From Apiotrichum sp. Y4204 (lineage: Eukaryota; Basidiomycota; Tremellomycetes; Trichosporonales; Trichosporonaceae): 64,000 nt of DNA. The stretch is taken from NCBI GenBank assembly GCA_025531455.1, contig JAMYHL010000069.1, positions 303,849 to 367,848 of the forward strand, read 5' to 3'. Both the position numbers and the translations under genes were made by a program. The notes below the pieces were generated by a model, which worked only from the letters and a program-made list of their open reading frames with translations, made no database searches and had not been told where the DNA came from. Shown piece by piece: positions 1 to 11,000 of this stretch (position 1 is its first letter; every line of letters begins with the position of its first letter).

Positions 1-2838
1 TAGACAGGAACACGGCCATGAACGCCTGCACGGCCTCAAAGTCGCGATGGCTGCGCAGGCGGCCAGTGAGGGCCGCGAGGAATGCGCCGAGGTGGTCGAG
101 GCTCACGAGCGAGCGGATCTCGAGGTCGGCCGCCGACGGCGACAGCGCCTTCATGTACTCGAAAAAGGCGGCATAGTCTCCGTCCTCGTCTTCACGGGCA
201 AGGCGGCGCGTAAAGTCGCTCTCGAGGAAGGTTGCGCTCGGTGCGAGGCGCGCGCTCATCGGGTCGTCGGTGCGCGCGGCGGCTGCGACGTCGAAACGCG
301 GCTCGACGCCCGCGACGGTCGGGAGGAAGAAGGGGGCCGCTTCGGGCGCCTTGGGCGGCTCCTTTGGCTTGTTGCGCGCCTTGATCGTCTCGAGGTTCAG
401 GAGCGTCTGCCACCGTGATCGCGGGAGGAGGGAGAGAGTGAGCAGTCCCTCACTGAGCTGGTCGGGCGTCGTGTAGATGTCCGTGTACTCTGGTGCGCCG
501 ACGGCCTCGAGGCCCTCGAGGGTCTCGTCATCGACGCCCTGCACTGTCGGGAGGGCGATTTCCGGCACGTCGTCGTCCTCTGGGATGTGGCGGAGTGCGA
601 CTTCCGAAAACTGCGCCTTGTTCGCCCACAGATGCACGCCGAGAGAGTCGACGTGCGACGTGGCGAGAAAGTCGCCTGTCGGGGAGAAGGTGAGGCTCGT
701 CGCGGTGGACGGGGTGCGGAACGCGTCGACCAGCCGTCCGGTCGGGATGTCGTATGTCCTGATCGTCGCGTCGAGCGAGGTCGCGATAAGCCAGCGCGAA
801 TCGGGGGAGAAGGCCGTGTCGAGGATCCGGCCGCGGAATCCGCGCAGCTCACGCACGACTCGCCGCGTCTCAATGTCAACGATACGCACGACGAGATCGT
901 CGCAGATGGCAGCGAGCAGGCCGCTGTCGCGCTGCAGATCAATGGCGGTAATGGAGCTGTCGAGCTCGAGCTCGTGCACCCGCTCTGTGGTGTGGAAGTC
1001 GAAGAACTACTGTCAGTCGCGCTCTCAGCGGTGCTTCTAGTTGCCACTCACGTAAAGCTTGCCCTCGAGAGTGCTCGCAATGACCGTCGAGTTGAGTGCA
1101 TCCGTCGCGAGACCAGTCACAGCCTGGATGCTCTTCTTTACGCTCTTGGTCTTGGCCTTCTTCGGCTTGCTGTTGGCAATAATCTTGGGCTTGCTGTTCC
1201 CCAGTGCCGGCCCGCTGAGTGCGAATCGCTTGCGCTCCTTGCCCGACTGCATGTTCCACATGCCAATCTCGCCCGTGGACGAGCCCGCAAGACCAAAGTT
1301 GCCGCAATGCGTAACGCAGACAGCCTGCACCGCACCCCCGTCCTCCATGTCAAATGCCCAGTCGCCCATCCGCTTCCCCTGCACGCGCCATGTGCGCGCA
1401 GATGAGTCCTCCGCGTGCGCAGTCAGCACGTCGTCCCAGTCCTTTGCGCGCGTGGACGACGACGAGAGCGCCATGATCGGCTGGTTCTTGAGATTGTCCA
1501 CCGTGATCCCCAGACCGATCGCCTTCTTCATCAGTGAACCCTGCGACAGCTCATGGCTGCGCGAGTCGCGCACGACACTCGTGTACCGCAACGCACGATC
1601 GCGGCCCGTAGTCAGAATCTGCTTGCCGTCCTCGCCGTAGTAGCGAACCAGAGTCGGCGGCGCGTGGTGGCCTGTCCTGAACTTGAGCAGCCGGGGAGCA
1701 GACGTCGGCGAGTCGAAGAGCCATTGCTGAGGGTTAACTTTACTGCACTTTACAGCCCGGTACTCACCTTCACGCTGTTGTCCGCACTGGAGGAGATCAG
1801 GAGGGGCTGGCCCTGCACCCACTCGAGGCCAGTGACTCCCTGCTCGTGGGCTGTCCGTGTAATGTGGATCACAGTTCCGCCCTTGCTGAGATCCCACATG
1901 GCAATAGCACCTGCGGATGACGACGACGCAAGAACCGCAGGGCCATCCATGCGGAACGAGAGACCCGTGATGGAGCCCTCATCCATCCTCATCTGCATGA
2001 CGCACTCGTCCGACGAAATGTCGAGAACGCGGATCGTGCCGTCAAGGTATCCAATACCAACCACGTCAAGCGCGGGGGACTGAACAAGGATAGTGACCGG
2101 AGAAGGAGACGCGGGGGTAGGGCTCGGGAACGTGTAGATGAGGGAGCTGGGATTAGTGCCTATCTGTCTTGTACAACCTACCCAGTACGGATGTTCCAGA
2201 GCTGCAACTCGCCTTCCCGGCTTCCAACAAGAACCTTGTTGAGGTACGTTGCGGGGTGCATAAGACAGGTGGCAGTGAATGACCCGTGGAACGTAATCTC
2301 GTTGTCGAGCTCGCCGGAGGCCATGTTCCAGATGAACATGCCGGTACCGTCGTGCTTGAGGGAGATGATCTGTTCGCCGAAGATGAGGAGCTTGCCGAGC
2401 GCCGAGCCGTCGGGCGACTCGTAGATGAGAGTCTCCTTTCCACGAACATACTTGATCACACGAGGACCAGCCGCAGCAAACACCTCCGTTCCAGTCTGCG
2501 CCAGACTTGTGATCGTCGCGCCCGCGTCGGGTCCTGGGTCGTTAGCAAACGACACCAAAGTCTCCAGTCAACTTACCAGCAAAGAGCAGCGTCATGCGCT
2601 CAGCATCCCACATGAGCCATGACCGCCCGACGCTCGACACAATGTGAACTGTGGGCTTGGCGAGCGCTCCCTTGGGCGTGTGCACGAACATGGAGAACGG
2701 GACGTCGTCCGAGACGTACCCGAGAGCACGGAACGGGGCGAACAGGCGGCTCTGGGGGAGCGGCGCCGGCGCCGCCGGCGCGGCAACGGCCTCTTCGCGT
2801 GCTGCGCTCTTTGTGCGCTTTTGTGGTCGAGGGGCCAT
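1..2838 (-). CDS. UTP21: UTP21/WDR36, U3 snoRNP WD-repeat protein (3' end beyond window)
   Basis: Component of the UTP-B part of the small-subunit processome; acts in the nucleolus in U3-dependent processing of pre-18S rRNA. Exons on the minus strand: 2838-2577, 2533-2182, 2146-1768, 1726-1052 and 1006 to beyond position 1. Introns are 43, 35, 41 and 45 nt; the first has a clear TGCTAAC branch point. About 891 residues lie in the window. The N-terminus carries the family block LFAPFRALGYVSDDVPF, followed by two sets of WD40 blades (for example RTGSLIYTFPSP and RYYGEDGKQILTTGRDRAL). The last exon holds the Utp21-specific C-terminal helical domain (DFTRRLAREDEDGDYAAFFEY). Against a usual length near 940, only some 50 residues seem missing. 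The start is the first ATG in frame with the conserved N-terminus. It diverges from the RWD gene over 266 bp. Confidence 0.95.
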
Positions 2839-3024
2839 GGCGGATTGTAGTGTGTGTTCCAATCTCGAGAACAAAGGTGGGAACGAAATGGACCTGCTAC
2901 AGTCGCCGTCGTAGATGCGCTGCTCGCGTTCTCGAGGTTCTCCAAAATATCTGGCTGGGACGGGCCGGGAGTAATTTTGCGTCATGTTGAATCGGACAGA
3001 GGTCGGATCTCCGTCTACTGGCCG

Positions 3025-3032
3025 TATATAAG
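3025..3032 (+). promoter_or_regulatory. TATA box upstream of the RWD-domain gene
   Basis: TATATAAG lies 80 bp before the ATG at 3105, inside the 266-bp promoter shared with the divergent UTP21. The position suits a core promoter for the plus-strand gene. Called on motif and spacing only. Confidence 0.5.
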
Positions 3033-3104
3033 GGCCTGTCTCTTGGCCTCCACCACAGTGGTCCACTTCCACTTCGCCCTCTGCATCGCCACCAGCTGCC
3101 TCCG

Positions 3105-3929
3105 ATGGCTGACCTCGACACCGAGCTCGAGCTCATCGCGTCCTCGCTGCTTCCTGAGGAGACGCTCTCCGACCCATCCTCATCATGGCCGAGAGAAATA
3201 GTCATTGCCAACAATGCAAGCCTGCGATCACTGAACATCGAGGTCAAAGAGGCGTATCCCGATCGCAGCGCAGTTACTGTCTCGCTCAAAGGCAACGACA
3301 TCGGGCGGGAGGAGGCGACCACTACGGCCGACATGATATCTGAATACATGAATGACTGGGACAATGCTGAGGAGTAAGCGATTCGCGGAAGTGCGTCCCT
3401 AACGCGCAGTTACCCATTGTACCAGCTTCTTACCACCCACCTCCTCCCTCTGCTCGCGCCAACGACAACGGCGCCTGCCACGGCGCAACCCGTTCCTTCC
3501 GAACCCACCAGTGAACCTAGCATACCGCATCATGCGCTCCTGACCTCCCATCACCTGCTCTCACCCACGAAGCGCAAGAACTTCCTCGCCCTCGCCTCCC
3601 AGCTCTCCCTCACGGGTTTCAGCAAGGTCGGCCATCCAGGCATCTACTATGCGATTGGCGACGCGGCCGACCTCGCCGAGTGGGTGCGGGAGGTGAAGAG
3701 CTGGAACTGGCTGGCACTGCGAGTACGCGTGGGGATTGAGCCTGTGCCGGGCACAGAGGCTGAGGGGGAGCTCGAAGGGAAGGGAAAGGAGAATGGCGCT
3801 CGGGGTGGCAAGGGCCGCGGCGACTGGGTCGAGCTGGAGAAGATTGGGGAAGCTGTCGAGTGGATGCGGAAACGGGGGAGAGAGCATTTGCTGCACGACA
3901 TTGGGATCGGAGGTGGTGGATCACAGTGA
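3105..3929 (+). CDS. RWD-domain protein, RWDD2-like (RWD plus DUF1115)
   Basis: Predicted 262-aa protein from two exons, 3105-3373 and 3410-3929, with a 36-nt intron (donor GTAAGC, branch CCCTAAC, acceptor CAG). The N-terminal half resembles an RWD fold: an acidic first helix (MADLDTELELIASSLLPEE), a beta region near residues 25-65, and the RWD-type motif YPLYQLL just after the splice. The C-terminal half has the DUF1115/RWDD2 look: a block of the form HHLLSPTKRKNFLALASQLS, then a GHPGIYYAIGD turn and WVREVKSWNWLALRVRV. The RWDD2 family has no settled function; RWD domains mediate protein-protein contacts. A Gly/Lys-rich insert (about residues 200-225) and the GGGGSQ tail are not conserved. 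The ATG at 3105 opens directly on the domain. Confidence 0.8.
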
Positions 3930-4147
3930 CAACAGAAAGTGGAAGGCGAGGAAGGCGACTGTACCAATCCCATTGTAAATAGTAAATCAACAGGAATCAT
4001 CATTGCCACCTACTCCCAACTCTGTCTTCCCTCTGACCAGGCAATGTCGTCGAGATTATTCCCCTTCTCTCTTTCTTTCTCACTCACTCCCACTCATCAC
4101 GACTCTTTCATACCCACACGAACTCATGCGTCCTTTCCTCCCCATCA

Positions 4148-6577
4148 ATGGAGCCAGCAACCCCCTCCGAGGTGCACAGAAGAGTCTATACGCGCGCCCT
4201 GGCGCCGTTGACGCAGGAGGAATACGTCCAGATTCAGCTCGACGACCTATCGTGTGACATTCTGGAGGGATTCCTTCGGCCAGCCGAGACCACCGACTTT
4301 CCGCCAACATTTGGCCCTATTGACGACGATCCGCTGTTCGCTCTCCGCGATGCTGCCAAGAATCTCAAAGCCTACGAAATTAAGGAGACCCCCGATCTAT
4401 CCCCCGGGAAGGAGATGCTCCGCTTCAGCTACCAGGCGACGAAGCGGTTCGCCTCGCGTACCGTGGCTGACCGGTTTATAGCAAAGGAAGGCAAGTCCAG
4501 CCATTGGCGGTGTTTTGACCTATAGTGGACCCGTTCTCGATCTATCGCAACTTATTGGAGCTCAACCTCACGATTCAAGGTATCCGCGAAGCAGCCGAGA
4601 TTTCCGCCAATGCGTTGTCGCCCGACACCCTCGGCGCCATCTTCCTCCCCTCGTCCCGCCACTTCTGTGCCGGCTTCGTAGCTGTGGACAGCTTCGAGGT
4701 CCCAAAAGTCAAACGCATGGAGGCGTTGTAAGTGCTCACTTTCAAACAGATCTTTCCTCGAGTTTGGCTAATGTGACAGAAATCTTCATCGCTTACTTGG
4801 CGAGGAGCAGAATCGGCAGGTCAAAGTGGCCTTAAACGCTTGTGTGTCTAAGCAGACGGCCCAAACGAGGATCTGGGAGCGCTGGGAGAAACTCGAGGAA
4901 GAGTTTGTAAGTGCATATCTGCTCGACACGTTTTGATGTGCAGGCGAAGGACCGCAAAAGGACCCTCAGTCCTCCGCTGTTCCCTCTCAGTCACAGCACA
5001 GCCCATGAAATGGTGCTCGAGGAGATGTCCCCGTTCAACACTGGGTGCGGCCCTGGCCTTCACATTGACAGGGAAGCCAGCGTGACACCAACCTCTTTCA
5101 TTCGAATGACAGTGGACGACAACGGCCTGGATGGACTGTCTGTGAGGCTGCTGACCGAGTTTGGTGAGATTGACTTTTGTCTATGAACTTACACCGTAGA
5201 CACCGACCCCTTTGGAATGCTCACGCCGTCCTCGCGGGCCATTGCTGGAGGGGCCGAACCTCCGCCTCTCGACCTCGGGCTTGGGTACATTTCAGTTCTG
5301 CGTCTGGAAAACGTTGGAAAATACGGCAAGTCCGACGCAGTCGAACAGCACTGACTTGTAAGACCAGGAGTTGACTCCATGGCGGCACAGCGATGTCTTG
5401 TGAGTGTCCTTGATTGGGGATCGGCTAATCAATCAGAGGCTCACAAGCCCAACAGTACGACGGCTTCGAAGCTTTCGAAGAGTCCGAGCCATCATCTGCT
5501 GCGTCCACACCGCGTCGTGCCCATCCCCGCACCTCAAGTTTTTATATGTCCGGGCAGGTATCCCGCCATCATGAGTACGAATACGAAGACGAAAATACTG
5601 TCGACCCTGATTATGATCAAGATGACGGCGATGAGGGACATCTCGGGGACGACGACATGGACACCTATGATATGGACAACGACGACCGTTCGGTCTCATA
5701 CAGACCCTATCGCAACGAATCCTCACCATGTAAGTGCTAGTTGAAAATGCAGTTAACGACTGAAGTGTCTCGAGGTGGATATCAGTACCCTTCGGAGGGA
5801 ACGACGGCGTACCCGTGGAGTGGCACCAGGACCGCGGTATCAAGCCCATCGACTCTCGTATTGCCTAGCCCTCGGTATCAGCGGCACTACGTGCAACCTG
5901 CCGACAACTTCCCGCAGCCTCGAATGGTCTCTCCTACAGGCCATCCACCTCATGAACCTCTCATGTCCCCGGTTCGTAGACCCAGCCCATCCCGTTTCAC
6001 CGGTGGTTATCCTCGTCAACGACCGACCACCACACGACCAGCATCTGTGGGGTCGCATCGCTCATCGCTGCCTTTCAAACGACCGCGTACCGCACACCCA
6101 GATACCCACTATGAACCCTCAACCCCAATACTGAATACGGGTCCTCGTCACGATCTACCATTCCACTTCAATCCCCCTCAGATGTCGCGGCACGCCCAAT
6201 ACGACGACTATGCTGAAGGCGATTCATCATCCGCTCTGGCGACTGTTGGCTCTCGTGGTCCACCCCACTGGTCAAGCGATAATATGTCGCACATTTTCTC
6301 GCCGTACACCCACGCCAGACCATTACCGTCGCACCCCGATCCGCCAGCCATGATGCCGCCATTCCGAGGCTCACGAGAAACCGACGAGTCTCCGCTGGCT
6401 CATCGGTCGCGTCCCCACGGGCCTCACTTTGACTCCGATCCATTTCTGGACAACAGTCACTTGTCAATCCAGAACCCTACAGTCCCCAGCATGCCGAGCC
6501 CCACTTCCATCTCCCCTGCCTCGGCGCGAGACGCCCAACGATCGTTCATGGTCCCCAATGCAGTGCCCAAGTTCTGA
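4148..6577 (+). CDS. Unrecognised 711-aa protein with acidic centre and Pro/Arg-rich tail
   Basis: I do not recognise this protein. Eight-exon model: 4148-4490, 4526-4727, 4780-4906, 4944-5163, 5200-5325, 5368-5399, 5456-5729, 5766-6577. The sum is 2136 nt, in frame throughout. Introns 1 and 5 start with GCAAGT (GC-AG class); all are 35-56 nt. Residues 1-330 look globular, with helices such as IYRNLLELNLTIQGIREAAE and TRIWERWEKLEEEF. Residues 390-427 are very rich in Asp/Glu/Tyr (for example EYEYEDEN). The last 270 residues are rich in Pro, Ser, Arg and His and contain a possible nuclear signal, KRPR, near 546. The make-up suggests a nuclear or scaffold protein, but that is a guess. The splice before exon 7 is the least certain: the acceptor at 5455 was chosen because it enters the acidic frame. 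The neighbours give no hint of function. Confidence 0.7.
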
Positions 6578-8058
6578 GCCAGAACGGCCCGACGAAGATC
6601 ATCCCCAGCGAAACACATGATAGAAGTGTTGTATGTCCGATTCCATGCATGATTCCCCGATAGTAATGGCTGTAAAATAGTGAATGCAATGATCAGTGCA
6701 GGCCATGCAAGCCAAGACTTGGAATGCCAGGTGCCATATCTCCCGTCTGCCTTATTGCTCGCAGGATCGCAGTTCGTGAGCGTGCCTCACACGATCTGGC
6801 GCCGTACGAACGCGCCCTCTCAGCATGTACCGCAAATGACAAAACGAATGCCAAAAGGGTAGCTCGCGCGTCCCCGAGAGGACGGCGAGCAGAGCCAAAT
6901 ATTGAGGGAGTGAACCAGCCGAAGCCAGCACAAGACCTGCCGCACCCCTGAGACTCGAAGGAGTCGCTGTGCAATGGGCGGGCAGCAGGCCTAACGGCGG
7001 ACAAAGTGAGGGTCCGTAATCCGTTCCACCAAGGTAAGTATGACGATTTGGAAGTCAGGTTATTTAAGACCAGACCGGCGACTGTCTTGGCCTCTCAGTA
7101 ATGCGAGAACATTAGTATCCCCCCCTCCCCTTCTGCGTCTTGGGTACGTACCTGTGTGTGCAGATGTGTCCTTCAGAATCATGCATGCGTGCGGGGGGCG
7201 CGGGGGGGATCATGTGTCAAAAGGGGGGCACGGCGATGTGTACGGGATTCGAACACTCGGGCTTGGAAAGCAGCTCAGGGACGGAGAGTGGGTCCTGGGG
7301 GGCTCGAGGATGTGAGTGGCGGTCAGGGAAGGTGCAGTTGCGGGATCGAGAATGGCCGACGGGGCGGCATTGTGTTATGAAAGGAGGTCGACATTGGGGG
7401 ATGGATTGTGCGCACCGAGTATGAGAAGATTGCGTATAGAGTTGGCTGTGGGCTGTACAGATAGTCGAGGAGAGGGAGCAAGTAGGGCAAATGGATGGAG
7501 GTGAGAGGCAGTGAGAGAACGTACATCGTCGCGACATGAGAAGTCGATGTGCGATGTGCGAGAGGTGAGAGATGGGATGAGAGATGAAGAGAGAAAGAGA
7601 GAGAGAGATGAAGAGATGAAGGGATGGAGAGATGAAGAGATGTGAGATGCGAGCTTCACTCTGTATCCTGGGAACTTGGAGAAGGGGCGATCTGCCGTTG
7701 CCTGGTGATCTGGTGAGGTGTGTGCACGCCTGCCAGCGGATCAGTGGATCAGTGGAGCCACCTTGGAGCTTAGATACGCTGATCATGATTGTCTCTACCT
7801 CCCGTCCTCATCCTCGTTACCGGTGTGTGTCCGCACGTCATGAGGCAAATACAACACCAAGGGCGCTGGGTGACGGAGCGACGAAGGATGACAGTTCCAG
7901 GGGAATGGGACATCAGCGTTACCCGTGCGGAATTCAGTTGCACACTCTCCCAGCCAGCCAAGGTCATACATCAATCTACGGAGGTGGTGCCGACACACAA
8001 AACGGCCGCGAGTGGTCCTTTCCGGGACGCCGGGATACCACGGATCTTTCTATGAAAC
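6578..8058. other. Convergent intergenic region with G-runs and a GA-rich tract
   Basis: This 1.5-kb gap separates the 3' ends of the unrecognised gene (+) and YPK9 (-), so it should hold two terminators. It carries three long G tracts (7193-7198, 7202-7208, 7223-7228), able in principle to form a G-quadruplex, and a purine tract of GAGAGATGAAGAG-type units at about 7558-7649. No coding frame is supported. Confidence 0.6.
7558..7649 (+). repeat. GA-rich low-complexity tract
   Basis: About 90 bases that are almost only purines plus regular T, built from imperfect GAGATGAAGA units with a pure (GA)n core near 7590. This is simple sequence, with no sign of coding. Confidence 0.75.
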
Positions 8059-11000
8059 TTAATTATACCCCGCGCGTTCGCGGAGGTTGTTCTCAATCAC
8101 CTTGTAGTGGTTGTCCGGGTGGCCGAACCTGCGTCCGCGGCGGCGGCGGGCCCAGCGCTTGATGTTGGCGATCATGCGGGCGATGGGGCGCTCGGCCCAG
8201 CGCTCAAACCCGAAGCAGAGGGCAATGTTCGCGATGGCAATGGCGAGCAGCTGGAGCTTGAAGCCTGTCGGGAGACCAATGATATCCAGAACGCTGGCGA
8301 CAAACTTGCTCGGCGACAGGAGGACGTACGTCGAGAAGCTCGTCAGCGCCGCGAGACAAAGCACCAGGCTTGCGTTCGTGTACATCGGCTTGCGGTACGG
8401 CGGGCCGACGCTGAACACGCCCGCAACGAGAATGTACTGGTAGCAGCTGATGAGGAACAGACACGTGTTCTCAAAGTTGAAGGTCTCGAGCTCGTCCGAG
8501 TCGGTGATTGGTTTCTCGTAGAACGGCTGCTGGCGGATCCAGATGAAGACGAGGCCCTGGATTGCCGAGTTGATGATGGTCTGCCCGATGATGGAGGTAA
8601 GGACCTTCTTCGACACGAGTGATGCCGTCGGCCGCTTCGGGTGGATCTTGGGGTACGGCAGCGTGCGGCCCATGGCGACAGCGATCGGGATGATGATGAA
8701 CAGATCAATGTACAGGAACTGGAAGTCGCCGAGCGAGGACGCAAACGAGTACAGAAGGGTGACGGTGGTGAACTGGATGAGCGAGTACAGCGCCATGTAC
8801 TTGAAGCACGAGAAACTCGTGACGAGCGCACAGCGACCCTCGCGGATGATCTCGACGACACAGGAGATATCCGGCGTGCGCGACGTGAAAGGGGCGGCGA
8901 CACTGGCCTCGGCCTCCGAAAGGGACACACCAACATCGGCGGCCTTGAGCGCTCCACAGTCGTTGGCGCCGTCGCCGCAGAAGGTGACCGTGTATCCGAG
9001 ACTCTGGAGACGTTCGACAAGTTCCGCCTTCTCGTCGGGCGACATGCGAGCAAAGATGACTCCCTTGACGAGCATACGGTTCATGACCTCGAGAGGGGCG
9101 TACTCGAGCATCCATTTGAACACGTCACCCGTGAGAGCAAGTTGATAGTCTGTAACGTCGTCCTCGGCGAGACCCTCCTGCTCCTCCTCGAGCGGCCTGA
9201 GGGTATATTCGTCGAGCTTGTGCGACTCGTCGTCAACAGATGCCCAGTCCAGGCGCGCATCTTCAGTAAACCCAGTTCCTTGGATGAAGGACGGAATGTA
9301 GACCGATGCCGAGTGAGAGATCAGACCACATTCACGAGCCACCGAGATAGCCGTACGGACGTTGTCGCCGGTGACCATGCGGCACGCAATGTGAGCTGCG
9401 CGGAGAGTGTGGATGTTCGGCGCGGTACCCGGCTTGAGCTTGTTCTCGAACACAATGAAGCCAAGGAACTGAAGCCCGTTCTCAGCCACCTCGCGACGCA
9501 TGCGCTGAGCCTTGAGCCATGTGAGGCCCTCAACGCTCTTGCCCGCAATAGCAATGACACGGAAGCCGTTACGGGTGTAGTAGCTGAGCATGTCGTCATA
9601 GTCGAGCGGGAAAGAGGTCGGGTCGCAGATGTCAGGCATGACCTCAGGAGCACCCTTGCAGTAGATCTCCATCGAGGACGACTTTAGGCGCTTGACAATG
9701 ACCGTCATACGGCGAAGAGCAGAGACAAAGTCGAACGAACGAATGACACCGAGCTCGAGGCTACGTCCAACGGGGCCGTGGGCGTCTTCCATACGCCACT
9801 GTTCAGAACCAGGAGGGCGGACAACCATCTGCACCAAAGTCTGGGTGCTCTCGGCGCCGCCCCCACCCTTGACAGGACGCGACTGTCCCTCGTCCAGAAT
9901 CCACTGCGTGTACTCGAACATTTTGATGTCGAGGGGATCGCCAAGAACTTCACCGTCGATGAGCTTGAGCGCATGACAAGCAGCCAGGGCATACAGCAAC
10001 GGGGTGCGGCCATTGGGACCACCCTGCGTGGGAACGTCCTCGACAGTCTCGTACAGCTCGGAGAAACGCCTGTCCAAGCGGTCAACCGTACGCACGCCGA
10101 GAACGTCCAGTCCCTCCTCGGTCAGGGTACCAGTCTTATCGAAGCACACGACATTGACCTTGCCGCCGATGTTCACGCGGTTGGGCGAGATGCAGAAGAT
10201 GCCAGACTTGCGAAGACGGTCGATCGCAAACGTCGTGCCAATAGTGAGCGTAGCGGGAAGGGCGGGCGGGACGACAATGGTGATCAGGTCGAGAGCGCGG
10301 ACAACAATGGTGTGCCATGCGATACCCATGCGGATGAACCCAACGGCGGAGATGGCAAAGCCGCAGCCAGCAATCATGGCTAGCACACCAATAAAGTTCA
10401 TCGAGTCGCGGTAGAACTTGAAACCGAGTGGCTTGGGGAACAACATCGACCGGACGAGCGCTCCTTTAGTCGTGTTGAATCCTGTACGGGCAACCATGGC
10501 CAGCGCGATGGGCTCATCCGACTTCGGAGCCCATGATTGCTTCGCACCCGCACGCACGCGGATAATCCTTGTACCGCTGAAGAGATAATGCTTTGCCAAG
10601 TCGGGGTCAACATCTGACGAGCCGGACTTGATCTCGCGAGACATCACGCGCAGTGCCTCATCCTTGACGGGGATCTTCGAAACCGGCACCGACTCGCCGG
10701 TGAGCATGGACTCGTTGACAATGGCGTCACCTGAAAGGAGAAGGGCGTCACACGGGAAGATAGTGAGAGTGGGGTCGGAGGCATCGAAAATGTCACCGGG
10801 GACCATATCGGAGCAGTCGATACGCTGCCATTCGCCATCAACCAAAACATTGACCGGACAGCTGAAACGGGACATCTCGCGCATGCGCTCAATGGTGCGC
10901 TTAGTCTCGAACAGGGTTGACAGAATCGAGGCGGACGAGATTAGCGCAATGGCAAAGGCGTAGTAGTAGTAGTCGTCGAGCGACCAGAGCAGGATAGACG

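Noticed and set aside
7236..7256. tRNA B-box-like sequence (GTTCGAATCCC on the minus strand)
   Set aside because: The flanking bases do not form a T stem, and no acceptor, anticodon stem or A box is present at the right distance.
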